Positions 18,868 to 28,186 of a stretch of DNA of 64,000 nucleotides are shown in pieces (the first letter of the stretch is position 1; each line of letters starts with the position of its first letter). This DNA is from Mycolicibacterium tusciae JS617 (GTDB lineage Bacteria > Actinomycetota > Actinomycetes > Mycobacteriales > Mycobacteriaceae): contig NZ_KI912270.1 of NCBI RefSeq assembly GCF_000243415.2, positions 5,971,837 through 6,035,836 of the forward strand, written 5' to 3'. Both the position numbers and the translations under genes were made by a program. The notes beneath the pieces were generated by a model. It saw nothing but the letters and a program-made list of their open reading frames with translations, was not told where the DNA came from and searched no databases.

Positions 18868-19713
18868 TCAGGGAGTCGGCGCAGGCGTGGAGGTCGTCGA
18901 CGTGGGCACCTGGCTACCTGCAGGCACCGGTGTGCCCTCGCTGCTCGCCGGAAGCGGCGTGCCCTGGCTGCCTGCGGGAAGCGGTGTGCCTTGGCTGCCT
19001 GCCGGCGGCAGTGGTGTGCCTTGGCTGCCTGCAGGAAGTGGTGTGCCTTGGCTGCCTGCGGGAAGTGGTGTGCCCTGGCTGCCTGCCGGCGGCACCGCCT
19101 CTGGGTCGGCGGCCGCAGGCGCGGCCGGCGTCTGCGCGGGAGTCGGGGCGGTCGCCGGACTTTCGGACGCGTAGCTTCCGGACGGATTGGAGTACGACGG
19201 GGACCCGGTGCTTGACGTCGAAGGTGCGGGTTTGACCCAAAGAGCTAAATCCTGGCCTCCAGCGTTGTACACGACGCTCTCGGGGGTCGAACCGGTGACG
19301 TCGAAATACACCTTTCCGGTGGTCGCCTGACCCTGCACAAGCGTCGAAGGATTGACGCCCTGTGGGGTGGCCACACCGAACAGCACCCGGTAGGTCTGCC
19401 CGTCCTGCGCGCGCGCATTGAGGTTCGAGACGATCGGCGTCGCAGAACCTTCCAGCGCCTCGTCGGTGGCGGTGGCTTCCCATAGGGTCCCACTCACGGG
19501 ATGCGGGATGGCGTCCGAACTGGGCTTCAGGTCGCTGATGGTCCAGCCCTGAACAACGGCGCCGTCAACGACCTTTGCCTGGCTGCCGAGGGTCGTGCTG
19601 GTGATTTGAGATGGTGCGGGCGGTGCGACCGTATCGGCGGAAACGATGGGCGCTCCGATGATGCCGATGGTCGCGGTCGTGGCCAAAACAGTGGTGATCG
19701 CCTTGATTTTCAC
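18868..19713 (-). CDS. Secreted DUF1942 (MPT63-like) protein with a C-terminal tandem repeat
   Basis: The 281-aa protein has a signal peptide (MKIKAITTVLATTATIGI, cleavage near VSADT). An immunoglobulin-like DUF1942 domain follows (about 30-160: QGWTISDLKPSSDAIPHPVS, LFGVATPQGVNPSTL, VYFDVTG). The last third is low-complexity Pro/Ser/Thr and contains six 9-10 residue repeats of the type GSQGTPLPA (18919-19083). MPT63 family proteins are secreted mycobacterial antigens of unknown function. The repeat tail is not part of the classical ~159-aa protein. It converges on the split gene. Confidence 0.8.
   Translation of the reverse strand: MKIKAITTVLATTATIGIIGAPIVSADTVAPPAPSQITSTTLGSQAKVVDGAVVQGWTISDLKPSSDAIPHPVSGTLWEATATDEALEGSATPIVSNLNARAQDGQTYRVLFGVATPQGVNPSTLVQGQATTGKVYFDVTGSTPESVVYNAGGQDLALWVKPAPSTSSTGSPSYSNPSGSYASESPATAPTPAQTPAAPAAADPEAVPPAGSQGTPLPAGSQGTPLPAGSQGTPLPPAGSQGTPLPAGSQGTPLPASSEGTPVPAGSQVPTSTTSTPAPTP
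18919..19083 (-). repeat. Tandem 27-30 bp coding repeat in the DUF1942 gene
   Basis: Six in-frame units: GSQGTPLPA twice, GSQGTPLPPA once, GSQGTPLPA twice, then the divergent SSEGTPVPA. Unit number could vary between strains by slippage. Confidence 0.85.
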
Positions 19714-19912
19714 TGTGGTTTCTCTCCCGAACTTATCCGTTTACAAGAAAGGTCACTGCAGCGAAGTTATCAGGTTGCTATGTGATCGTGGATGTCGGAT
19801 GTGTTGGAGCGCTTGACATCTACGCTTGCTCACGCGTTCTCGGCAACACCATTAGACGGCTTCGATATACACATAGCCATGGGGCCTGCACAGATACTGC
19901 GCCTCGGGCAAA

Positions 19913-20773
19913 CTAAACCGGAATGAGCTCCACGCCAGCCAACGCGACGGCGTCGTCGCGCTCGGGCGCGGTGACGACGGCGGTGAAGCCATCGCCCTCT
20001 TTCCAGATCCGGGCCTTCAGCGTCTCGCCGGGGAACACCACCCCCGCGAACCGCGCGCCGTAGCTTCCGACGCGGGCCGTATCGCCGTCGAGCAGCGTGT
20101 CGACCATTGCCTTGCACGTCATGCCGTAGGTGCACAGTCCATGCAAGATCGGACGTGGAAAGCCTGCGGCGGCGGCGAATTCGGGATCCGAATGCAGCGG
20201 ATTGCGGTCACCGCACATGCGGTACAGCAACGCCTGCTGCGGCGACACCGGGATGGCCAGCTCGAAATCCGCCGCGCGCTGCGGCGGCTCGGAAGACCCA
20301 GACGGCCCGCGTTCGCCGCCGAAGCCCCCCTCGCCGCGTGCAAAGATCGACCTCTTCTGTTTCCACAGCACCGTGCCGTCCGGTGCGGAGACCGTCGTCT
20401 CCGACCAGATCACCGCGGCTTTGCCCTTGTCCCAGATATCGGTGAACCGCGTGACCGCGATTCCGGTGCCCGACGGTGGGATCGGCCCGGGTGCCGAGAC
20501 CGCCTCGCTGGCGTGCAGCACCTTCGACAGCTCGATGTCGATGCCGGGGAACTGGACGCTGGGCGGTTCAGTCATGTGGAAGCTCTGCGCCACGTTGGCG
20601 AATGTCGGCAGCACCTGTGGGCTGCCGTCGGTCAGATAGCGCAGCTCGCGCTTGTCCATCGGGTCGCCGCCCGCGCCGAGGCCGAGGTGGTAGAGCTGGA
20701 TATCGCTACTGGTCCACGAGAATTCGGCGGGCGGAAGCTCAGCGCCAAGCGCCTCGTCGAGGTTGATCGGCAT
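19913..20773 (-). CDS. hsd4B: MaoC-like enoyl-CoA hydratase of sterol catabolism
   Basis: The 286-aa protein is a double hotdog-fold hydratase. The hydratase-2 motif is clear in DRNPLHSDPEFAAAAGF followed by PRPILHGL, with the catalytic Asp and His. Its length and position next to kstD match M. tuberculosis Rv3538, named hsd4B, which hydrates side-chain enoyl-CoA esters of cholesterol metabolites. It begins 3 nt after the kstD stop, so the two are co-transcribed. The name reflects an older dehydrogenase annotation; only the hydratase domain is seen here. Confidence 0.85.
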   Translation of the reverse strand: MPINLDEALGAELPPAEFSWTSSDIQLYHLGLGAGGDPMDKRELRYLTDGSPQVLPTFANVAQSFHMTEPPSVQFPGIDIELSKVLHASEAVSAPGPIPPSGTGIAVTRFTDIWDKGKAAVIWSETTVSAPDGTVLWKQKRSIFARGEGGFGGERGPSGSSEPPQRAADFELAIPVSPQQALLYRMCGDRNPLHSDPEFAAAAGFPRPILHGLCTYGMTCKAMVDTLLDGDTARVGSYGARFAGVVFPGETLKARIWKEGDGFTAVVTAPERDDAVALAGVELIPV

Positions 20774-20776
20774 GTG

Positions 20777-22459
20777 CTAACTCTTTCCCGCAACGTGAAG
20801 TGCCGCCAGGTAGCCGAATGTCATGGCAGGACCGATAGTCCCACCCGGTCCGGGATACGTGTGACCCATCACGGGTGAGCTGACGTTGCCCGCGGCATAG
20901 AGGCCCTCGATGATCGATCCGTCGTCGCGTAACGCGCGTCCGTGGATGTCGGTGCGCACGCCGCCCTTGGTGCCCAGATCGCCCGGCACCATCTTGGCGG
21001 CGTAGTACGGCGCGTTGTTGATCTCGCCGAGGTTGGGGTTCGGCTTGTTGGTTGGATCGCCGTAGTAGCGGTCGTAGGCGCTTTCGCCGCGCTTGAAGTC
21101 CTCGTCGACGCCGGAACGGGCGAAACCGTTGAAGCGATCGACGGTCGCGGTCAGCGCATCGGCGGACAGGCCCGTCTTCTCGGCAAGTTCTGCAATGGTG
21201 TCGGCCTTCACGATGACGCCGGACTCCATCCACTTCTTCGGAATCCGTTGACCGGGCTGCAGACCCGCGAAGATGTATCGGTCGCGGTAGGTCTGGTCGA
21301 ACACCAGCCACGCCGGGATGTTCTCGCCGGGGCCCGGCCCCTGGCCGTACTGGCCGCCGTACATGTGGTGGCACGCCTCGACGTATGGCATCGACTCGTT
21401 CATGAACCGCTTGCCTGCCATGTTCACGATGATCGAGCCGGGGGAGTTGCGTTCGGACAGCGCGAACCACGGCGCGTCGACCAACGGAACTGTCGGCCCC
21501 CACCAGGCGTCTTCCATGATCTCCAGTGCGGCGCCCAGCTTTTCGGCGGCCAGGATCCCGTCGCCGGTGTTGGCCTTCGCGCCGACGGTCCACTCGGTGG
21601 TGATCGGAGCGCGCTGGTATTTCACCCGCATCTGCTCGTTGTGCTCGAAACCGCCCGACCCCAGGATGACGGCGCGGCGCGCCCGGATGATCTGCGGCTC
21701 AGCCGATTCCGGGGCATTGGTGTCGCGAACGTAGATGCCCTTAACGACGCCGTCCTCGACATAGAGGTCGGTGAGTGCGGTGTTCAGCTGGACCGGCACA
21801 CCCACCTTCTGCAGCCCGATGCGCAGCGGCGCGATCAGCGCGCGGCCCATGCCGACGAGGTTCTTGCGCCGCAGGTTGGCCCAGACCGAGCGCACGCCGA
21901 CCTTCACACTGCGCAGCAGCCCGCGCGGGTGGCGCTTCATCTGGTTCAGCCGCACGTAGTCCTGCTGCATCACCACCATGTTCAGCGGCACCTTGCCATA
22001 AGGCGGCTCAAGGCCTTTTTCGTCGGGCCCGAGCTTGCGGGCGTCGAAGGGCTTCGGCTCGATCGAGCGTCCTCCGGCCCGTCCGCCCGGTGTCTCGGGG
22101 TAGTAGTCGGAATAGCCCGGCACCCAGCACATCTTCAGGGGCGAGTTCTTCAGCACGAACGACAACATCTCGGGACCGCGCTGCAGATAGGTGTCGATCT
22201 TCTCCGCGGGCACGACATCGCCGATGATCGCGTGCAGGTATTCGGCGGCGGCGGCGGGGCTGTCTTGCACCCCATCTCGCTTGAGAATCTCGTTGTTGGG
22301 GATCCACACGCCGCCGCCTGACCGCGCAGTGGAACCGCCATAGTGCGGAGCCTTTTCGACGACTACTGTGGAAAGTCCCTGGTGGGCGGCGGTGAGGGCG
22401 GCTACCAAGCCGGCGGCGCCGCTTCCCACCACGACGACGTCATACTCCTGACCAGTCAT
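20777..22459 (-). CDS. kstD: 3-ketosteroid delta1-dehydrogenase
   Basis: KstD introduces the 1,2 double bond into the steroid A ring, which with 9-alpha-hydroxylation opens ring B. The 560-aa flavoprotein has the FAD motif VVVVGSGAAGLVAALTAA at the N-terminus, GGSTARSGGGVWIPNN, and the C-terminal FAD segment (YAAGNVSSPVMGHTYPGPGG) with the Tyr and Gly-rich loop typical of the family. The ATG at 22459 is used; the upstream extension would run through the KstR box. It diverges from hsaE, with the KstR box immediately ahead of its start codon. Confidence 0.93.
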   Translation of the reverse strand: MTGQEYDVVVVGSGAAGLVAALTAAHQGLSTVVVEKAPHYGGSTARSGGGVWIPNNEILKRDGVQDSPAAAAEYLHAIIGDVVPAEKIDTYLQRGPEMLSFVLKNSPLKMCWVPGYSDYYPETPGGRAGGRSIEPKPFDARKLGPDEKGLEPPYGKVPLNMVVMQQDYVRLNQMKRHPRGLLRSVKVGVRSVWANLRRKNLVGMGRALIAPLRIGLQKVGVPVQLNTALTDLYVEDGVVKGIYVRDTNAPESAEPQIIRARRAVILGSGGFEHNEQMRVKYQRAPITTEWTVGAKANTGDGILAAEKLGAALEIMEDAWWGPTVPLVDAPWFALSERNSPGSIIVNMAGKRFMNESMPYVEACHHMYGGQYGQGPGPGENIPAWLVFDQTYRDRYIFAGLQPGQRIPKKWMESGVIVKADTIAELAEKTGLSADALTATVDRFNGFARSGVDEDFKRGESAYDRYYGDPTNKPNPNLGEINNAPYYAAKMVPGDLGTKGGVRTDIHGRALRDDGSIIEGLYAAGNVSSPVMGHTYPGPGGTIGPAMTFGYLAALHVAGKS

Positions 22460-22460
22460 G

Positions 22461-22474
22461 TAGAACACGTTATA
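22461..22474. promoter_or_regulatory. KstR box between kstD and hsaE
   Basis: TAGAACACGTTATA matches the KstR consensus TnnAACnnGTTnTA. It lies one base upstream of the kstD start and about 60 bp upstream of hsaE, so one TetR-type repressor dimer pair could control both operons. Confidence 0.8.
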
Positions 22475-22532
22475 GAATTGCCCGGCCGAACAACAACAGG
22501 GCCGGTCGAACACACGAGGGGACTTCAGGAAC

Positions 22533-23318
22533 ATGTTGCCCGCGCAGGTGCGTGAACAGCTCGCAGCCGACTTGGCCCAGGCGGAGCGCAGCCGCGTCCC
22601 GATCAGCCCGTTGACCGATGCCCACGCCGATATCGACGTCGTCGACTCCTACGAGATCCAGCTGATCAACATCCGGCAGCGGGTCGCCGAAGGCGCTCGG
22701 GTAATCGGGCACAAGGTCGGTCTCTCGTCGGAGGCCATGCAGAAGATGATGAACGTCGACGAACCCGATTACGGGCACCTCCTCGATGAGATGCAGGTCT
22801 TCGAAGACCGGAAGGTGCCGTCGGCGAACTACCTGTATCCGCGGGTCGAGGTCGAGGTCGGCTTCATTTTGGCCGACGATTTGCCTGGCGCGGGCTGCAC
22901 CGAGGACGACGTGCTGGCGGCGACGGCGGCGTTCGCCCCCGCGATCGAGCTGATCGACACCCGCATCACCGACTGGAAGATCAAGCTCTGTGACACCATC
23001 GCCGACAACGCCTCATCGGCTGGGTGGGTGCTCGGCGAAGCCCGGGTCTCGCCCAAGGACATCGACATCCGGAACATCGATGCCGTGCTGAGCAACAACG
23101 GCGAGGTCGTAGCGGAGGGCCGCAGCGATGCGGTGCTCGGGAACCCGGTCACCGCCGTGGCGTGGCTGGCCCGCAAAGTCGAGAGCTTCGGGGTCCGCTT
23201 GAAGGCCGGTGACATTGTGCTGCCGGGGTCGTGCACGCGTGCGATAGATGCACCGCCGGGCAGCAATTTCGTCGCCGACTTCGCCGGATTAGGTTCCGTC
23301 CACCTGAGTTTCGAGTAA
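22533..23318 (+). CDS. hsaE: 2-hydroxyhexa-2,4-dienoate hydratase
   Basis: The 261-aa enzyme belongs to the MhpD/BphH hydratase family (GHKVGLSSEAMQKMM, YLYPRVEVEVGFIL with metal-binding Glu, VLPGSCTRAIDAPPGSNF). It adds water to 2-hydroxyhexa-2,4-dienoate released from the sterol A/B ring fragment, giving 4-hydroxy-2-oxohexanoate for HsaF. Length equals M. tuberculosis HsaE. It is the first gene of the hsaE-hsaG-hsaF operon. Confidence 0.93.
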   Translation: MLPAQVREQLAADLAQAERSRVPISPLTDAHADIDVVDSYEIQLINIRQRVAEGARVIGHKVGLSSEAMQKMMNVDEPDYGHLLDEMQVFEDRKVPSANYLYPRVEVEVGFILADDLPGAGCTEDDVLAATAAFAPAIELIDTRITDWKIKLCDTIADNASSAGWVLGEARVSPKDIDIRNIDAVLSNNGEVVAEGRSDAVLGNPVTAVAWLARKVESFGVRLKAGDIVLPGSCTRAIDAPPGSNFVADFAGLGSVHLSFE

Positions 23319-23327
23319 GGAGCACAC

Positions 23328-24269
23328 ATGCCACCTGGTTCATCTTCAAAGGCATCCGTAGCCATTGTCGGGTCAGGGAACATCAGCACCGACCTGCTGT
23401 ACAAGCTGCTGCGCTCGGAGTGGCTCGAGCCGCGATGGATGATCGGCATCGATCCCGAGAGCGAGGGCCTCGCGCGTGCGCGCAAGCTGGGTCTGGAGAC
23501 GTCTCACGAGGGCGTGGACTGGCTGCTGGCCCAGAGCGAGAAGCCGGACCTGGTCTTCGAAGCCACCAGCGCATACGTGCACCGTGACGCCGCGCCGCGC
23601 TACGCCGAGGCCGGCATCCGCGCGATCGACTTGACTCCTGCCGCCGTCGGCCCGGGCGTGATCCCGCCGGCCAACCTGCGCGAGCACCTGGATGCCCCCA
23701 ACGTCAACATGGTCACCTGCGGCGGGCAGGCCACCATTCCGATGGTGTACGCCGTAAGTCGTGTCGTTGACGTGCCCTATGCCGAGATCGTCGCGTCGGT
23801 GTCGTCGGCGTCGGCCGGCCCGGGAACGCGGGCCAACATCGACGAGTTCACCAAGACCACAAGTGCCGGCGTCGAGGTCATCGGTGGCGCGAAGCGGGGT
23901 AAGGCGATCATCATCCTGAACCCGGCCGACCCGCCAATGATCATGCGCGACACCATCTTCTGCGCCATCCCCGAGGATGCCGACCACGATGCCATCACGG
24001 CCTCGATCAAGGACGTCGTCGCCGAGGTGCAGACCTACGTGCCGGGATACCGGCTGCTCAACGAGCCCCAGTTCGACGAGCCGACGGTGTACAACGGCGG
24101 CCACCACCTCGTCACCACATTCGTCGAAGTGGAGGGTGCGGGCGACTACTTGCCGCCCTACGCTGGAAACCTGGACATCATGACTGCCGCGGCCGCCAAG
24201 GTCGGCGAAGAGATCGCCAGGGAAAAGGCCGGGGCATCGCTGTCCGCTTCGTCAGGAGGCCAAGCATGA
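23328..24269 (+). CDS. hsaG: Acylating propanal/acetaldehyde dehydrogenase
   Basis: The 313-aa enzyme oxidises propanal delivered by HsaF to propionyl-CoA. The NAD-binding motif [14 protein letters not shown] starts at residue 11 and the catalytic Cys is C131 in [13 protein letters not shown]. The start follows a TAAGGAG site overlapping the hsaE stop region. HsaG and HsaF form a channelling complex in M. tuberculosis, and the 4-nt overlap of the two genes fits balanced synthesis. Confidence 0.93.
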   Translation: MPPGSSSKASVAIVGSGNISTDLLYKLLRSEWLEPRWMIGIDPESEGLARARKLGLETSHEGVDWLLAQSEKPDLVFEATSAYVHRDAAPRYAEAGIRAIDLTPAAVGPGVIPPANLREHLDAPNVNMVTCGGQATIPMVYAVSRVVDVPYAEIVASVSSASAGPGTRANIDEFTKTTSAGVEVIGGAKRGKAIIILNPADPPMIMRDTIFCAIPEDADHDAITASIKDVVAEVQTYVPGYRLLNEPQFDEPTVYNGGHHLVTTFVEVEGAGDYLPPYAGNLDIMTAAAAKVGEEIAREKAGASLSASSGGQA

Positions 24270-25318
24270 GCATCGACGAGATCTACTTCAACCCGATGTG
24301 GGACATCCGGATGACGGACACCTCCCTGCGGGATGGAAGCCATCACAAGCGCCACCAGTTCACCAAGGACGAGGTCGGCGCCATCGTCGCGGCGCTGGAC
24401 ACCGCGGGCGTGCCCGTCATCGAGGTCACCCACGGTGACGGGCTCGGCGGATCGAGCTTCAACTACGGGTTCTCCAAGACCCCAGAGCAGGAGCTCATCA
24501 AGCTGGCGGCCGAGACGGCGAAGGAATCCAAGATCGCCTTCCTCATGCTGCCCGGTGTCGGCACCAAGGAGGACATCAAGGAGGCGCAGAACAACGGCGG
24601 CTCCATCTGCCGGATCGCCACCCACTGCACCGAGGCCGACGTCTCGATCCAGCACTTCGGCCTGGCCCGCGAGCTGGGCCTGGAGACCGTCGGATTCCTG
24701 ATGATGAGCCACACCATTCCGCCGGAGAAGCTGGCCGCCCAGGCGCGGATCATGGCCGACGCCGGCTGCCAGTGCGTCTACGTTGTCGACTCCGCCGGTG
24801 CCCTGGTTCTCGAGGGCGTCGCCGACCGGGTCGCGGCGCTGGTAGCCGAACTCGGTGACGACGCGCAGGTGGGTTTCCATGGCCACGAGAACCTGGGGCT
24901 CGGCGTCGCCAACTCCATCGAGGCTGTGCGCGCGGGCGCCAAGCAGATCGATGGCTCCTGCCGCCGCTTCGGCGCCGGCGCGGGCAATGCGCCGGTCGAG
25001 GCGCTGATAGGGGTGTTCGACAAGATCGGCGTCAAGACCGGCATCGATTTCTTCGACATCGCCGATGCTGCCGAAGAGGTGGTAGCGCCCGCGATGCCTG
25101 CCGAGTGCCTGCTCGACCGCAACGCGCTGATCATGGGCTATTCCGGGGTGTACTCGAGTTTCCTCAAGCACGCCATCCGCCAGTCCGAGCGCTACGGCGT
25201 ACCCGCACATCAGCTGCTGCATCGGGCCGGCCAACGCAAGCTGATCGGCGGCCAGGAAGACCAGCTGATCGACATCGCGCTGGAGATCAAGCGCGAACAA
25301 GACGCGGCGTCGGCGTAG
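24266..25318 (+). CDS. hsaF: 4-hydroxy-2-oxovalerate/oxohexanoate aldolase
   Basis: This 350-aa class II aldolase cleaves 4-hydroxy-2-oxohexanoate to pyruvate and propanal. Diagnostic features are [13 protein letters not shown] at the N-terminus (catalytic Arg and metal Asp) and the metal-binding HxH of [15 protein letters not shown] near 205. It starts in ATGA overlap with hsaG. It completes the A/B-ring branch of sterol degradation. Confidence 0.93.
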   Translation: MSIDEIYFNPMWDIRMTDTSLRDGSHHKRHQFTKDEVGAIVAALDTAGVPVIEVTHGDGLGGSSFNYGFSKTPEQELIKLAAETAKESKIAFLMLPGVGTKEDIKEAQNNGGSICRIATHCTEADVSIQHFGLARELGLETVGFLMMSHTIPPEKLAAQARIMADAGCQCVYVVDSAGALVLEGVADRVAALVAELGDDAQVGFHGHENLGLGVANSIEAVRAGAKQIDGSCRRFGAGAGNAPVEALIGVFDKIGVKTGIDFFDIADAAEEVVAPAMPAECLLDRNALIMGYSGVYSSFLKHAIRQSERYGVPAHQLLHRAGQRKLIGGQEDQLIDIALEIKREQDAASA

Positions 25319-25442
25319 TTCAAGTTCGCACCGTCCGGGCTTGCTGATGTGCCCAGTGACCTGATTTTCGCTCGGTCGCTACGCCCAGCGGATACGCTCT
25401 TGGGTGCGGCCGACAGGCCGTCAACAGTGAGGAGTGATCGTG

Positions 25443-25922
25443 ATGACCGCCTCTGTTACGAACGTTCGCCGTGGCCTCTTCGGCGTGCTCGCCGGTGGCG
25501 CGCTCGTCTTCGGCCCGGCGGCGATCCTAGCCCCGATGGCCACCGCCCAGCCCGCTCCCCCCGCACCCAATTGCTCGGCAGCGAACGTGGCAAGCACCGT
25601 CAGCGCTGCCACCGCGGCCGAGAGCGCCTACCTGCTGGCCCACCCCCAGCACAACGAGGCGCTGTCGGGCATCTCGTCGCAGCCGCAGGAACAGGTACAG
25701 GGCGCCTACAACACGTATTTCGAGCAGAACCCGCAGGCCAGAAATGACCTTGCGGCCGTTCACCAGCCGGTGAGCGCGCTGAGGGAGCAGTGTGGCTTCA
25801 ACGTGACGCCGACGCTGGTGGCCAATGCCGTGTTGACCGGGACCCAGACGCCGGCGGGCATCGATACGCCGAATCTCAACCAAAACGAGGTAGACACCCC
25901 GGCAGGCGTGCCGCCGTCCTAG
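25443..25922 (+). CDS. Secreted MHB-type (haem-binding/hemophore-like) protein 1
   Basis: The 159-aa protein has a signal peptide (VRRGLFGVLAGGALVFGP, cleavage near ATAQP) and a small four-helix domain with two Cys (PNCSAAN and REQCGFNV). This Cys spacing and the HPQHNEALS / YFEQNP pattern are typical of the mycobacterial haem-binding MHB family that includes Rv0203. The ATG at 25443 lies about 8 nt after GGAG; GTG at 25440 or 25434 is also possible. Haem binding is a family expectation, not shown here. A paralogue lies 2.3 kb downstream. Confidence 0.75.
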   Translation: MTASVTNVRRGLFGVLAGGALVFGPAAILAPMATAQPAPPAPNCSAANVASTVSAATAAESAYLLAHPQHNEALSGISSQPQEQVQGAYNTYFEQNPQARNDLAAVHQPVSALREQCGFNVTPTLVANAVLTGTQTPAGIDTPNLNQNEVDTPAGVPPS

Positions 25923-25992
25923 AAGTCCGCTGACGGGGTCACCGTCCGGAGCCCCACCGGTGAGCGTCACACCGGTTCGGCACGATGGGACG

Positions 25993-28080
25993 ATGACAAC
26001 CCGCGACGACGCACAGGCGATCCTCGAGCAGCTGGCCGGCCCGGCCGCCCGACTGCGCGACGACCAATGGACGGCCATCGAGGCGCTGGTGGTCGGTCGG
26101 CAGCGGGCACTGGTGGTGCAGCGCACCGGCTGGGGCAAGTCGGCGGTGTACTTCATCGCCGCCAAACTGCTTCGTGAAGCGGGGCGCGGCCCGACGGTGA
26201 TCGTGTCGCCGCTGCTGGCGCTGATGCGCAACCAGGTGGCAGCCGCGGAACGCGCCGGAGTCCACGCCGCCACCATCAACTCGAGCAACGTCGCCGACTG
26301 GGACGAGATCAACGATCGTGTGCACCGCCGCGAACTCGACGTCCTGCTGGTCAGCCCGGAACGGTTGAACAATCCCGACTTTCGCGATCAGGTGTTGCCC
26401 GCGCTGGCCCACGACGCCGGGCTCGTCGTCGTCGACGAGGCGCACTGCGTTTCGGACTGGGGCCACGATTTCCGGCCCGACTACCGGCGCATCCGCACCC
26501 TGATCGGTGAACTCGGTACCGGCGTGCCGGTGCTGGCGACCACCGCCACCGCCAACGACAGGGTCGTCGACGACGTCGCCGCCCAGTTGGGCGTCGGTGG
26601 GCAGGACACCCTGGTGCTGCGCGGCGGTCTTGATCGCGAGTCGCTGAGGCTTTCGGTGGTCAAGGCGGGCAACCCGGCACAGCGCGCGGCTTGGCTTGCT
26701 GCACATATCGATTCGCTGCCGGGTTCGGGAATCGTCTACACCCTCACCGTGGCTCAGGCTCACGACGTCGCGTCGCTGTTGCGTGAGCAGGGCCACGAGG
26801 TCGCCGCTTACACCGGTTCCACCGAAGCGGCCGAACGTGAGCAACTCGAGGCGGATCTGCTGGCCAACAGGGTCAAGGCACTCGTGGCCACGTCGGCGCT
26901 CGGCATGGGTTTCGACAAACCTGACCTCGGCTTCGTCGTCCATCTGGGCGCCCCGTCATCACCGATCGCCTACTACCAGCAGGTCGGCCGCGCCGGCCGG
27001 TCCACGGAGAGCGCCGAGGTGATCCTGCTCCCCGGCCACGAGGACCAGGATGTCTGGCGGTATTTCGCCTCGGTGGCGTTCCCGTCGGAGGCCATGGTGC
27101 GCAACGTGATTGGCGCACTGGAACCCGAGCGGCCGTTGTCCACACCCGCGCTGGAACCCCTCGTCGATTTGGGGCGGTCGCGGTTGGAGATGGTGCTCAA
27201 GGTGCTCGACGTCGACGGGGCGGTGCGGCGCGTCAAGGGCGGCTGGGTCGGCACCGGAGCGGCGTGGGAGTACGACGAGCCGCGCTATCGCAAGCTCGAC
27301 GACGCCCGAAAGCGCGAACAGCAGGCGATGCTCGACTACCAGGCCACCGACGGTTGCCGGATGGCATTCCTGCGCGGTCAACTCGACGACCCCACCTTGG
27401 AAGCGGGTGAGCGGTGCGGTCGGTGTGACAACTGCACCGGCGAACACCTCAGCGCCGACGTCGATCCGGGCGCCACCGAGGACACCAGGCAACGGCTGAT
27501 GCGACCCGGGGTGGAGCTCACACCGCGCAAGCAATGGCCGTCTGGGCTGGCCAAGTTGGGCGTCGAGCTGAGCGGGAAGATCGGCGATGGTCCGGCGCCG
27601 GGCCGCGCGATCGGGAGGCTGACCGACCTTGGCTGGGGTGCACGGTTGCGGCGCGTGCTCGACGAACCCGATGGCGAGGTGTCCCAAGACCTGGTGGCCG
27701 CCGCGGTGAAGGTGCTGGCGTCCTGGGACTGGGCCGATCGGCCGACCGCGGTGATGGCGCTGGACTCGGACCGCCATCCGCTGCTGATCTCGTCGCTGAG
27801 CCGCGAATTGGCTCGACTCGGCAGGCTGACCGACCTCGGGACCCTGGAGTACTCGCCGACGCGGCGGGCGGTCACGGCGGCGAATTCGGCGTACCGCGTC
27901 GCTGCGCTCGATGGCGCCTGGACGGCGCCGGATCCGGGCCCGATCGCATCCGTCGGTGGACCGGTGCTGCTCGTCGACGACCTGTCCGACACCGGGTGGA
28001 CGCTGACGATGGCGGCCCGGGTCGTGCGTGCCGCGGGCGCGGTGGACGTCCTGCCGTTCGCGCTGGCCAGCACAAGCTGA
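25993..28080 (+). CDS. RecQ-family helicase with C-terminal phosphoribosyltransferase-like domain
   Basis: The 695-aa protein shows superfamily 2 helicase motifs: Q-motif region LRDDQWTAIEALV, Walker A QRTGWGKSAVYF (about 43-54), DEAHCVSDWGHDFRPDYRRI (about 147), and the motif VI-like QQVGRAGRS. A Zn-binding RecQ-Ct remnant ERCGRCDNC is near 473. The last ~150 residues end in VLLVDDLSDTGWTLTMAARV (about 657), the PRPP-loop signature of type I phosphoribosyltransferases. No HRDC domain is seen. Start ATG 25993 is preferred over GTG 25960. It should unwind DNA; the role of the C-terminal domain is unknown. Confidence 0.85.
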   Translation: MTTRDDAQAILEQLAGPAARLRDDQWTAIEALVVGRQRALVVQRTGWGKSAVYFIAAKLLREAGRGPTVIVSPLLALMRNQVAAAERAGVHAATINSSNVADWDEINDRVHRRELDVLLVSPERLNNPDFRDQVLPALAHDAGLVVVDEAHCVSDWGHDFRPDYRRIRTLIGELGTGVPVLATTATANDRVVDDVAAQLGVGGQDTLVLRGGLDRESLRLSVVKAGNPAQRAAWLAAHIDSLPGSGIVYTLTVAQAHDVASLLREQGHEVAAYTGSTEAAEREQLEADLLANRVKALVATSALGMGFDKPDLGFVVHLGAPSSPIAYYQQVGRAGRSTESAEVILLPGHEDQDVWRYFASVAFPSEAMVRNVIGALEPERPLSTPALEPLVDLGRSRLEMVLKVLDVDGAVRRVKGGWVGTGAAWEYDEPRYRKLDDARKREQQAMLDYQATDGCRMAFLRGQLDDPTLEAGERCGRCDNCTGEHLSADVDPGATEDTRQRLMRPGVELTPRKQWPSGLAKLGVELSGKIGDGPAPGRAIGRLTDLGWGARLRRVLDEPDGEVSQDLVAAAVKVLASWDWADRPTAVMALDSDRHPLLISSLSRELARLGRLTDLGTLEYSPTRRAVTAANSAYRVAALDGAWTAPDPGPIASVGGPVLLVDDLSDTGWTLTMAARVVRAAGAVDVLPFALASTS

Positions 28081-28186
28081 GAGGCGTGACACGCCGCCCT
28101 CGCCAGGGGTTTGTTTAGGGCTGCCCCCACACCGGTTACGCCTCTCGGGAGCGACCACAAGGTCGCAACACTGAAGGAGTGGTTCG

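Noticed and set aside
20942..22321. 459-codon plus-strand open frame opposite kstD
   Set aside because: KstD is unmistakable on the minus strand; the frame is a high-GC shadow.
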